NCBI GenBank assembly: GCA_016191795.1
Contig: JACPVK010000026.1
Span: 1 to 10,423, forward strand
Source of the DNA: Gammaproteobacteria bacterium
GTDB lineage: Bacteria > Pseudomonadota > Gammaproteobacteria > SZUA-229
Length of the DNA: 10,423 bases
Direction of reading: 5' to 3'
The position numbers and the translations under genes were made by a program. Positions within the stretch are counted from its first letter, which is position 1; every line of letters begins with the position of its first letter. Below are positions 1 to 7,013 of this stretch, piece by piece. Below the pieces are notes generated by a model, which ran no database searches, was not told the origin of the DNA, and worked only from the letters and a program-made list of their open reading frames with translations.

Positions 1-1
1 T

Positions 2-940
2 GATAATTTAAGCGCCGAATCAGGTTCCGGCGAATACAAACAGCGTGGTCTGATCGTTGATGGCTTGTATTTCTTTGATAGAACCGCCGGTATGCAGACT
101 TATGGTGTCATCGGCGCCGGATTTATGAAAACAGATACCGGTGTCTCCGATACCAGCAATCCACTCGTTAATGTTGGTGTTGGTTTGATGAAGGATATGA
201 CAGAAAAGGGTATGAAAATTCGTGCCGATATTCGCTATCGCCTGGATATGGATGATGAATCTGTTGCCACAGAAGATAAATTTAGCGACATGATGTTAAA
301 TGTTGGCCTGGTGATTCCATTTGGTGATGAGAAAAAACCTCAGGCAACACCGGTTGCAGCGGTAGTAGCGAAAAACACCGATTCAGATAAAGATGGTGTG
401 CTGGACGCCAATGATTATTGTCTCAATACTGCAGCAGGCGTTAAGGTGGATGATAAAGGCTGCGAAATTCCAAAGAAAGTTGAAGCACCTGTCGTGACAA
501 AACCGATGGACAGTGATAACGACGGTATAGCAGATAATCTGGACGAGTGTCCCAATTCAGCATCAGGTGTTAGAGTTGATAGCAAGGGTTGTGAGTTGCA
601 ATCATCATTTGTGTTGAAGGGTGTTAATTTTATAACGGGTTCAAATGTACTGACGCCTGAATCAAGAAATGTATTGAATGATGTTGCTGCTACCCTGATT
701 AAAAACTCGGATGTCAATGTGGAAGTTGCTGGCTATACAGACAACGTAGGTAGAGCGGATGCTAACCAGCGTTTGTCACAAAAGCGTGCAGAGTCAGTCA
801 AGGCGTATCTGGTATCTGCCGGTGTAAAAGCCGAGCAAATGACGGCTAAAGGTTTTGGTGACTCAAATCCGATTGCGGATAATTCATCAACTGATGGCCG
901 TGCACAAAATCGTCGTGTAGAGCTTCATGTGATCAAGTGA
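2..940 (+). CDS. OmpA-family outer-membrane protein with TSP3 repeats (5' end missing)
   Basis: The reading frame is already open at base 2 and has no stop before TGA at 938-940, so the gene starts outside the window; 312 codons are visible. Three parts can be seen. Bases 2-340 encode alternating hydrophobic/polar strands ending near VIPFGD, fitting the end of an OmpA-like beta-barrel. Bases 380-595 encode two thrombospondin type 3-like repeats, each beginning DSDxDG and ending in a pair of spaced cysteines (C...GCE); these acidic repeats usually bind calcium. Bases ~605-937 encode an OmpA C-terminal domain with the typical NQRLSQKRAESV and GRAQNRRVEL motifs, which in this family bind the diaminopimelate of peptidoglycan in the periplasm. 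The likely role is a structural link between outer membrane and cell wall. The family and domain order are clear; the exact subfamily cannot be set because the N-terminus is missing. Confidence 0.93.
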   Translation, partial: DNLSAESGSGEYKQRGLIVDGLYFFDRTAGMQTYGVIGAGFMKTDTGVSDTSNPLVNVGVGLMKDMTEKGMKIRADIRYRLDMDDESVATEDKFSDMMLNVGLVIPFGDEKKPQATPVAAVVAKNTDSDKDGVLDANDYCLNTAAGVKVDDKGCEIPKKVEAPVVTKPMDSDNDGIADNLDECPNSASGVRVDSKGCELQSSFVLKGVNFITGSNVLTPESRNVLNDVAATLIKNSDVNVEVAGYTDNVGRADANQRLSQKRAESVKAYLVSAGVKAEQMTAKGFGDSNPIADNSSTDGRAQNRRVELHVIK

Positions 941-956
941 TTAATCAGGATGTGAT

Positions 957-988
957 TATGGGAAGGATATACAGGTATCCTTCCCGTA
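957..988 (+). terminator. Hairpin between the OmpA-family gene and the DUF481 gene
   Basis: An inverted repeat begins 17 bases after the OmpA-family stop codon. The core arms GGAAGGATA (961-969) and TATCCTTCC (976-984) are perfectly complementary around a 6-base loop, and pairing extends outward to 957/988 with one G-T wobble. The downstream sequence is A/T-rich but has no continuous T run, so this may be a weak terminator, an RNA-stabilising 3' structure, or an attenuating hairpin between two co-transcribed genes. The hairpin is seen directly; its function is inferred. Confidence 0.5.
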
Positions 989-1023
989 TAAATCACATAA
1001 TTATTGTTGTAACAGGAACGCAT

Positions 1024-1746
1024 ATGAATAAATCAATAACACTGCTAATACCCATATTGCTGATTTCCGGTGCTGCTTTTGCTGAAGACCCTGTGCCGAC
1101 GCCTGAAAGTTTGTGGAAAGCATCGGCGGAACTGGGTTATGTTGCAACCAGCGGCAATACCAAAACCCAAACGCTTAATGCCAAAGCCATGGTATCCACA
1201 GAGCGTGAAGAATGGCGTCATAAACTGGAAGCCAGTGCATTGAATGCATCTGACAACAGTGTGACGACGGCCGAAAAATACAGCTTAACAGGCCAGAGCG
1301 ATTATAAACTGGAAAAACCCAATTACCTGTTTGGTAATATCGCCTACGAAAACGACAAGTTTAGCGGATATAAATATCGTGTTTCAGAGGCTATTGGTTA
1401 TGGTCGACGTGTTGTTGATGAAACAGGTTTGACTCTGGATCTGGAAATAGGTCCTGGCGCTCGTCAATCAAAACTGGATGATGGCACAACGCAAAGTGAA
1501 GCTATGGCTCGTACTGCTGCCAGGCTTAACTGGGCGTTAAGTGACACCAGCAAGTTCGAGGAATTCCTGCTGGTTGAGGCGGGTGAAGATGTGACCGTCA
1601 CAAAATCAGTTACCAGTTTGTCCAGCCAGATTAATGGCAGTTTGTCGATGAAAGTGACTTATACTTATAAAACCACATCAGAAGTGCCGGTTGGTATTGA
1701 TGATACGGATACCGAAACAGCGATTACACTGGTTTATAATTTTTAA
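1024..1746 (+). CDS. DUF481 family outer-membrane protein (YdiY-like)
   Basis: This 240-residue protein has a clear Sec signal peptide (MNKSITLLIP then a hydrophobic stretch, likely cleaved after AFA at residue 20). The mature part is rich in alternating strands and ends in a terminal phenylalanine (LVYNF), the usual C-terminal signal for outer-membrane beta-barrels. The stretch LGYVATSGNTKTQTLN near the mature N-terminus is typical of DUF481 proteins, some of which are annotated as salt-induced outer-membrane proteins; their function is not settled. The ATG at 1024 was chosen over an in-frame GTG at 937 because the signal peptide begins there and an AGGAA ribosome site lies at 1014-1018. The gene follows the OmpA-family gene by 83 bases with a hairpin between, so read-through co-transcription is possible but not shown. 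Confidence 0.88.
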   Translation: MNKSITLLIPILLISGAAFAEDPVPTPESLWKASAELGYVATSGNTKTQTLNAKAMVSTEREEWRHKLEASALNASDNSVTTAEKYSLTGQSDYKLEKPNYLFGNIAYENDKFSGYKYRVSEAIGYGRRVVDETGLTLDLEIGPGARQSKLDDGTTQSEAMARTAARLNWALSDTSKFEEFLLVEAGEDVTVTKSVTSLSSQINGSLSMKVTYTYKTTSEVPVGIDDTDTETAITLVYNF

Positions 1747-1789
1747 AATATTATTAATCCGGCAGCGAGCAATATCTGGCTATGCGGCA

Positions 1790-1840
1790 GTAGGGTGCGC
1801 CGTGCGCACCGTGATAAATGGTGCGCACGGCGCACCCTAC
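1790..1840. repeat. Perfect 21-bp palindrome, REP-like dispersed repeat
   Basis: Two 21-base arms (1790-1810 and 1820-1840) are exact reverse complements around the 9-base loop GTGATAAAT. The arms start with GTAGGGTGCGCCGTGCGC and are far more GC-rich than the A/T-rich flanks. GTAGGGTGCG-type palindromes recur as scattered intergenic elements in many proteobacterial genomes, which is why I call it REP-like; that it is repeated in this genome cannot be seen from one copy. It lies between the ends of two convergent genes, the usual place for such elements. As RNA it would fold very stably on either strand and could also help end or protect transcripts. Confidence 0.75.
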
Positions 1841-1895
1841 GAAACCATTAACCCGACAATGTTTGCCGCCGAGTTAATAGTATGAGCGAACAATT

Positions 1896-1940
1896 CTCCG
1901 CCATATCAGGTAGAAATACCTGAGGTGGCGGAGGCTTTTA
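1896..1940 (+). terminator. Rho-independent terminator of the DUF481 gene
   Basis: Arms at 1896-1912 and 1917-1933 pair over 17 positions with two adjacent imperfections (one mismatch, one G-T wobble) around a GAAA tetraloop. On the plus strand the stem is followed by GCTTTTATT, a short T tract, so it reads as a terminator for the upstream plus-strand genes. The T tract overlaps the TAA stop codon of the convergent kinase gene (1938-1940). On the minus strand the same stem is followed by AATTGTTCG, which is a weaker terminator, though two-way action is possible. Confidence 0.68.
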
Positions 1941-4550
1941 TTCGGTTGATTCGCCAGGCATAAAAATACAGAAGCTCGAACCTTGTCCTGGCTTGCTGTT
2001 GACTGTTATGAATCCGTGATGCCGTTCAATTGCCGCATGTACAAAAGCCAGTCCCAGTCCAATTCCCGCCTGCCTGTTATTATGTTTATCCATGCGTGTA
2101 AAGCGATCAAATAAATAGGGAATATCCTCCTGCTTAATACCAGGGCCATTGTCCTCTACACAGCAAATAATGGTGGAGTCGGATTTGTTCAGGGTAATCC
2201 TTATCTGGCTGCCATCGTTGCTGTACTGTATGGCGTTAGTTAAAAGATTAATCATAACGCGCTCCAGCATGGAGCCATTACCAGACACCCAGCCATCATT
2301 ATTGATGGCCTGTGTAATGGAAATATGTTTCTTGCTGGCGCTGTCCCATACGGTATCGACGGCATTGGCAATGACGTCTGATAAGTTGATGACACTAAAA
2401 GCAATATTGTCATCGCTTTCGGCGCGGGAAAGATGAATAAAATCTTCAGCCAGCTGTATGGTGTGATTGATGTTGGTTTCAATACGTCTATATAATTCAT
2501 TATCCTTATTGGCTGGTTTATTTTGCTCCAGCATGGCAAGTACCGAAACCAGCGGCGAACGCAGGTCATGTGATAAAAAGCTGAGCATTTCATTGCGTTT
2601 TCTCTGGGCGTCCTTGATTTTTGTAATATCCGATATATTTAGGATAAAGCCGGCTACAGAATGGTCGGGTTTGTACAGCGGGCTGATATTAACGATGTGG
2701 TCGGTATTCCGAGCTGTTCTTATTTGCAGGTTATTATATTGTTTGTTTGACAGCAAAGAGCTAATGATCGAATCCCATGTCTCACCCGATGCAATGCTGA
2801 GTGTTTCCAGTACCGGTTGTATAGGCTGATGCAATAATGTTGAGTGAGCATTGGGGTTTATCTGGCGATTAGCCTGTTGGTTAATAAGTGTCACGGTGCC
2901 AAGGCTGTCAGTGACGATAACGCCATCTGTCATTTGCTCAAGACTGTCTTTGAGAAACTGGCGTAAATAAACCAGTTTATCCGTGGTTGACTGAATATCC
3001 CTGATTCGTGATTCAATTATTTCGACAGATGATGTCGCCAGTTCCGGTTTATAGAGTATTAATTTTCTGGCGTAAGTCTTTATAATTTTAGTCTGTTGTT
3101 CATTTGGCTCTATGGCCTCATTCTGGCAGACACATATTGTATGTATTATTTTTTCTATTAATATTCTCCGGCAGAAAAAATTATCACCTATGGCTGTCCA
3201 GCCGGATTCCGATGCGGCTGGCTGCCGTTTTTGACAGACCTTGCCAAATCCGGTAATAAATTCGTTGTTTTCTCCAAAAATGGTTATACCGCTAACCGGA
3301 ACCAGATTTTGCAAAAACTCAAAAGACAGGATGCCGGCAGGTGATACAAATTGCTCAATATCGTCAGCCTCTTTTGTTAATGTTTTAAGCTCGGTATTTA
3401 AATATTGAACAGTAAATTCCAGTCTGCGCCATGCCCATAATGGATAGGCTAATACCAGCGATATTAAAATCGCGCCGGGCGGAATCCAGAAATGAAACAG
3501 GTGTAGTGACAGGAGTGTTAAAAAAAACACCATAATAATTTCACTGATGATTAATATCAGGGATATACGTGGTGTCAGATGTGGAAACAGCAGGACAGGT
3601 AATATAACCAGTACAACGGCAATGAAATAATGCAATGCGGGTGTTGCCGTGTTGATAAGGCTGCCAGATTTAATGGCCTGATACAGGTTGGCATTAATTT
3701 CTATACCGGGCATGCTACGGGCGAGGCCAGATACTGGCGTTGGCAGTGAATCGCCAAGCCCGGCGGCCGTCACGCCAATCAGGACAATTTTGTCCTTAAG
3801 CATTTCCGGTAGTACGTGATCATTTAAAACATCCTCGTACGACGTTGTGTTGAAACTGCCTGGCGGACCTATAAAGGGAATCAGGTAATGATGTTTGCGT
3901 TTCCAGGTCCAGGCGTTATTAATATCATTTGGACTGTGCATCTCAAGTTTACGGTAGGCGTCACCGGTTTCATTGATCAGGTTCGCCGCCGCCAGCGCAA
4001 TATGAGGCCAGCGTGCATTACCGAGTCCTTCATAGAGGTATGTGCTGCGTACAATACCATCGGCGTCCAGCTCAACATGAACGTGACCAATATCAGCCGC
4101 CGTTTGTGTGAACGCCGGCAAAGGCAAGGTTTCAAGTAGTTGTCCGCCCAGTCGTGTTTGTTCCAGCAATACGGGTAATACAACTTTGCCATTTTTTTTT
4201 ATGGCCTGTGCAAGCAGTTGATCATGTTGGTTATTGCCGCCTGGTTCTGACAGGATAACGTCAAAAATAATAGCCCTGGCCTGGTATTGGGTAAGTTTGT
4301 CTATCAATGTCGCATGAATATCGCGCGGCCACGGCCAGCGACCGATTGAATGTAAGCTGGCTTCATCAATGGCAATAATAACAAGATCGTTATCCGCTTT
4401 TTGCGTGATGAGGCTTGACTCGGTGTCGTAAATCAGTCGGTCCCATCTCCATGCCCAGTCACCATAGATAATAACCAGACATAATCCAGCCAGCAGGATA
4501 CTTAATCGGATAGATTGATGGCGGGCCGAGTAATTTATGGCAGGCGTCAT
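1938..4550 (-). CDS. CHASE2-PAS hybrid-free sensor histidine kinase
   Basis: This is an 870-residue membrane-bound kinase. Residues ~13-33 form a first membrane helix. Residues ~35-300 are a CHASE2 extracytoplasmic sensor domain (DLVIIAIDEASL, GRWPWPRDIHA and IVLIGVTAAGLGDSLPTP are typical). Three further membrane helices lie at ~304-374. A cytoplasmic stretch at ~380-530 has no clear family match and holds four cysteines (439, 460, 473, 475). A PAS domain follows at ~533-645, then HisKA with the phospho-acceptor H661 in FLSHDLRSP, then the ATPase domain: N768/N772, DNGPGI at 800-805, LFDRF at 813 and GIGLGLAF at 829. All catalytic boxes are present and there is no receiver domain. It is the last gene of the operon, 42 bases after the LysM-FecR gene, and its likely partner is the regulator at 6014-6706. 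The ATG start gives a sensible N-terminal helix; I see no strong ribosome site. A run of nine A residues in the coding strand lies at 4192-4200. The signal sensed is unknown. Confidence 0.93.
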   Translation of the reverse strand: MTPAINYSARHQSIRLSILLAGLCLVIIYGDWAWRWDRLIYDTESSLITQKADNDLVIIAIDEASLHSIGRWPWPRDIHATLIDKLTQYQARAIIFDVILSEPGGNNQHDQLLAQAIKKNGKVVLPVLLEQTRLGGQLLETLPLPAFTQTAADIGHVHVELDADGIVRSTYLYEGLGNARWPHIALAAANLINETGDAYRKLEMHSPNDINNAWTWKRKHHYLIPFIGPPGSFNTTSYEDVLNDHVLPEMLKDKIVLIGVTAAGLGDSLPTPVSGLARSMPGIEINANLYQAIKSGSLINTATPALHYFIAVVLVILPVLLFPHLTPRISLILIISEIIMVFFLTLLSLHLFHFWIPPGAILISLVLAYPLWAWRRLEFTVQYLNTELKTLTKEADDIEQFVSPAGILSFEFLQNLVPVSGITIFGENNEFITGFGKVCQKRQPAASESGWTAIGDNFFCRRILIEKIIHTICVCQNEAIEPNEQQTKIIKTYARKLILYKPELATSSVEIIESRIRDIQSTTDKLVYLRQFLKDSLEQMTDGVIVTDSLGTVTLINQQANRQINPNAHSTLLHQPIQPVLETLSIASGETWDSIISSLLSNKQYNNLQIRTARNTDHIVNISPLYKPDHSVAGFILNISDITKIKDAQRKRNEMLSFLSHDLRSPLVSVLAMLEQNKPANKDNELYRRIETNINHTIQLAEDFIHLSRAESDDNIAFSVINLSDVIANAVDTVWDSASKKHISITQAINNDGWVSGNGSMLERVMINLLTNAIQYSNDGSQIRITLNKSDSTIICCVEDNGPGIKQEDIPYLFDRFTRMDKHNNRQAGIGLGLAFVHAAIERHHGFITVNSKPGQGSSFCIFMPGESTE

Positions 4551-4592
4551 GAGGCTGGTTTAAACAAAGAGCACATCGGCTCAATTGTCGCC

Positions 4593-5981
4593 CTAAATAA
4601 AGAATGCTGGTAATGCATACAGTAGCAGCCACAGGAATTTGTAACCACGACCGGGAACCGTGAACTGACCTGCTTCCGAATAACTGCCTTTATTGCCCTG
4701 ATCATCTACGGCAGCAATACGCCAGTAATATTCACCGGAATCCAGTGGCTCCTGGATCGTCACTGAATGACTTTTTTCCATGCGGTCAATAACAAGGTTG
4801 GTAAATTTTTCGTTTTTCGATATCTGCAAATGATATTGGACGACATTCTTTTCCCGTTTCCATTCGAATGTATAGGGCGCGTCAGTTAATTCGATATTTT
4901 TTTCAGGCTGGATTAATTTAATAACGGGAAAATTCGTGTCAATTTCCAGTTTATGTTCCCCGTTGAATCCTTCGAGTCCAACTTTATCTATGCCTCGCAC
5001 ACGTAATATATATTTGCCATCATTCAAGGTGGCGAGACTGTATTCGGAACTCATGGCCAGGTCTTCGAATACCAGCGAATCCGGGTTCTGTGCAGGGGCA
5101 ATCTGGATACGGTATTTTTCAGCACCTTCCAGCTTCGGCCAGGAAAATGTAAACGGCAACGATCTGGTTTTGATGGGGATGTTGTTGAGTTCGGGTGCTT
5201 TGAGCAGCTCTATCGGAGGCAAGGGTGGTTTGCCCTGTTCGGCCAGGGTTCCATAGCCTTTATCGACAGCCTGATCAACACCTTCTGCGTTCACATTGAC
5301 GCTGCCTTGTACTACTTCGCTGGCCATGGTCTGCTCGTCTTCCGTATAGGCAACGCGAAACCGGGTGCCACGCACGGCGGCAACGGCAGCCGGCGTTGTA
5401 ATTTCATAACGTGAGCCAGAATCACGTTTCGGATTGACTGTTGTTTCAATTCTTCCCTGTTGCAGTCGAAACCGGGTATCAACCATGCCAGTTTGTCCAT
5501 AGGCACTTAACGCGTTGAATATGACCTGGCTGTCTTTCTGGATAAGCAAGGTGGATCCATCAGCAAACTGAATCAGCGCACTCCCATCTTTGGTGGTGAT
5601 GGTGTCATTAATATTGATTGTATCTTTGGATGAAAGATTTTTGTTTTCATTGCCAGCCGCCTGCTTAATGTAGACCGCACCTGTAATACCGACAACCGTT
5701 GCCGGGGCTGCCTGAACTTTCAGCCATTCCACGGGGATTTGTAATCGTGTACCGGGCGCCAGTCTTTTTGCTGCATCGACCTGGTTGTGCTGCTGTAATC
5801 GTTTCCAGTAATTGGCGCTCTTCAGGTATTTTTTACTTATATCCCAAAGCGTGTCATCAGGGCGGGTTGTGTAGATCCAGTCATCGGCGGATGCAATGAC
5901 AGGATAGATAGATAGCAGTGAGATAATTAATAAAAAGTGAAAAGGTTTAAGCGGGCCAAGATTGCAGGTTTTTGCATTCAT
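4593..5981 (-). CDS. LysM-FecR domain periplasmic protein with FN3-like repeats
   Basis: The 462-residue product has a signal peptide at ~1-32 (hydrophobic core HFLLIISLLSIYPVIA, cleavage near ASA-DD). A LysM domain at ~35-83 (YTTRPDDTLWDISKKYL, then LAPGTRLQIP) suggests peptidoglycan binding. A FecR domain at ~121-213 carries the hallmark TTPAAVAAVRGTRFRV. Two FN3-like modules follow at ~273-349 and ~359-443, each with the pattern FxWxxxxxxxxYxxQIA/S seen in such repeats. The protein ends in a 14-residue uncharged hydrophobic tail (FLWLLLYALPAFFI), which may anchor it in a membrane. It lies between the regulator (32 bases upstream) and the CHASE2 kinase (42 bases downstream). LysM-FecR proteins are often neighbours of CHASE2 proteins, so I infer an envelope partner or signal carrier for the kinase. 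It is not a classical TonB-linked FecR, as no sigma factor or receptor gene is nearby. Confidence 0.9.
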   Translation of the reverse strand: MNAKTCNLGPLKPFHFLLIISLLSIYPVIASADDWIYTTRPDDTLWDISKKYLKSANYWKRLQQHNQVDAAKRLAPGTRLQIPVEWLKVQAAPATVVGITGAVYIKQAAGNENKNLSSKDTININDTITTKDGSALIQFADGSTLLIQKDSQVIFNALSAYGQTGMVDTRFRLQQGRIETTVNPKRDSGSRYEITTPAAVAAVRGTRFRVAYTEDEQTMASEVVQGSVNVNAEGVDQAVDKGYGTLAEQGKPPLPPIELLKAPELNNIPIKTRSLPFTFSWPKLEGAEKYRIQIAPAQNPDSLVFEDLAMSSEYSLATLNDGKYILRVRGIDKVGLEGFNGEHKLEIDTNFPVIKLIQPEKNIELTDAPYTFEWKREKNVVQYHLQISKNEKFTNLVIDRMEKSHSVTIQEPLDSGEYYWRIAAVDDQGNKGSYSEAGQFTVPGRGYKFLWLLLYALPAFFI

Positions 5982-6013
5982 GTTGTCATTTCACTTTTAT
6001 GTTTAGCTGGCGG

Positions 6014-6706
6014 TTAACCAAGCCGTTCAAGTCTGTAACCGTGGCCGTAAACGCTTTTTAGTCGCCAGCCATTATTCGGTGATATAGAGAGTTTTTTTCG
6101 TATGATGGATATGTGGGTGTCGACTGTTCGGGTATTTAAGTCAGCATCCTGTTTCCATACATTGGACTGGATATGCTTTCTTTCCAGTAATTTACCTTCA
6201 TGACAGAAAAGAAAGTATGCCAGCTCAAATTCCTTGCTGGATAACTCAATATTTTTTCCATGTAAGAATGCTTCCTGGCTTTTCTGATTAAATTTATAAG
6301 GTTGAAACTTATTCAGGTCAGTGTCGTTCTCATACTGCTGTTTTCGCCTGGTGTTCGCCTTGACCCGTGCCAGAAACTCAAACTGTCGAACCGGCTTTAC
6401 CAGGTAGTCATCGGCTCCGTTATTCAAGGCAGTAACTATGTCCTGTTCACTATCGCGACTGGTTATAAAAATAATAGGTGTATCCAGATGCATTACATTG
6501 CGAATTTTATTCATAACATCCGGGCCATTGATATCGGGTAGCTCCCAGTCAATGAGCAGGATATCGAACGTTATAGTCTTAATGGCATCAAGTAAGGATT
6601 GGCCAGTTGAATATTGATGGCAGTTGTAACCTGCGGATGCCAGCCAGCACTCTATCAGCTGTGACTGTGCCTGATCATCTTCGAGAATGGCGATAATATG
6701 GGACAA
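6014..6706 (-). CDS. OmpR/PhoB-family response regulator, TTG start
   Basis: This 230-residue protein has a receiver domain at ~3-115 with the acidic pair D10/D11, the phospho-acceptor D53 (LLIDWELPD), T82 (FITSR) and K104 (DYLVKPV), all as expected for an active receiver. A winged-helix DNA-binding domain at ~132-228 ends with the typical RTVDTHISIIRKKL and GYGHGYRLERL-like segments (here SVYGHGYRLERL). The start is TTG at 6706-6704: the protein reads MSHIIAILEDD from it, no ATG lies in frame before a stop at 6793-6791, and a promoter is placed about 27 bases upstream of it. AGG in ACAGGCAG is the only ribosome-site candidate. It is the first gene of the operon with the LysM-FecR and CHASE2 kinase genes and is the probable target of that kinase. 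Its target genes are unknown. Confidence 0.93.
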   Translation of the reverse strand: MSHIIAILEDDQAQSQLIECWLASAGYNCHQYSTGQSLLDAIKTITFDILLIDWELPDINGPDVMNKIRNVMHLDTPIIFITSRDSEQDIVTALNNGADDYLVKPVRQFEFLARVKANTRRKQQYENDTDLNKFQPYKFNQKSQEAFLHGKNIELSSKEFELAYFLFCHEGKLLERKHIQSNVWKQDADLNTRTVDTHISIIRKKLSISPNNGWRLKSVYGHGYRLERLG

Positions 6707-7013
6707 GACGAAACTGCCTGTAAAGGGTAGGACTGCGTCATTATAGTGATATCTTCCGGCCTGTCTACCTGGCCTCTGGCGTCTGTCATATCAAGTCCGC
6801 GGGCATTTTCTAGATAAGGTCGCGTGCCGTCTGTGTCCGGCATTATTTATAAGAGGATGGTCTTACTATAACCATGTTTTTCAAATTGTAGTTTTATTGG
6901 TTATTGCTTGCATCATAAGTTACGGCGTAGCCGTAGGGAAGCAGAGCACACACAGAATGTTTTCATATCACGGATGTGCTGCGCGTTATCATCATAATCT
7001 TGTTCAGGCACCG
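6707..7013. other. Non-coding gap between alpha-E and response regulator genes
   Basis: I see no supported gene here. The part nearest the regulator holds the promoter at 6740-6767. Further out is a small hairpin, TACGGC-GTA-GCCGTA at 6921-6935, and a short inverted pair AGCACA (6945-6950) / TGTGCT (6975-6980). Neither is followed by a T run on the minus strand, so I cannot name a convincing terminator for the alpha-E gene, and read-through into the signalling operon is possible. A 62-codon minus-strand frame at 6843-6655 overlaps the promoter and the regulator start and resembles no protein I know. Confidence 0.6.
6740..6767 (-). promoter_or_regulatory. Sigma70-like promoter of the two-component operon
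   Basis: On the minus strand TAGACA (6767-6762, five of six matches to TTGACA) is separated by 16 bases from a perfect TATAAT (6745-6740). Transcription would start near 6733, giving a leader of about 27 bases before the TTG start codon of the response regulator. The match quality and placement support a housekeeping promoter for the three-gene operon and support the TTG start; no experimental evidence is available. Confidence 0.6.

Noticed and set aside
937..1023. GTG-started extension of the DUF481 gene
   Set aside because: It would place 29 residues ahead of a good signal peptide and read through the hairpin at 957-988; the ATG at 1024 has its own ribosome site.
1691..1885. Short plus-strand open frame across the palindrome
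   Set aside because: It overlaps the DUF481 3' end in another frame, and most of its product is encoded by the palindromic repeat.
4593..5981. FecR as part of an iron-uptake sigma-factor system
   Set aside because: There is no ECF sigma factor or TonB-dependent receptor nearby; the LysM domain and CHASE2 kinase neighbour point to a different use of the FecR domain.
6655..6843. 62-codon minus-strand frame upstream of the response regulator
   Set aside because: It overlaps the regulator start in another frame, contains the predicted promoter and has no protein-like features.
6921..6935. Small hairpin as terminator of the alpha-E gene
   Set aside because: The stem is only 6 bp and no T run follows on the minus strand.
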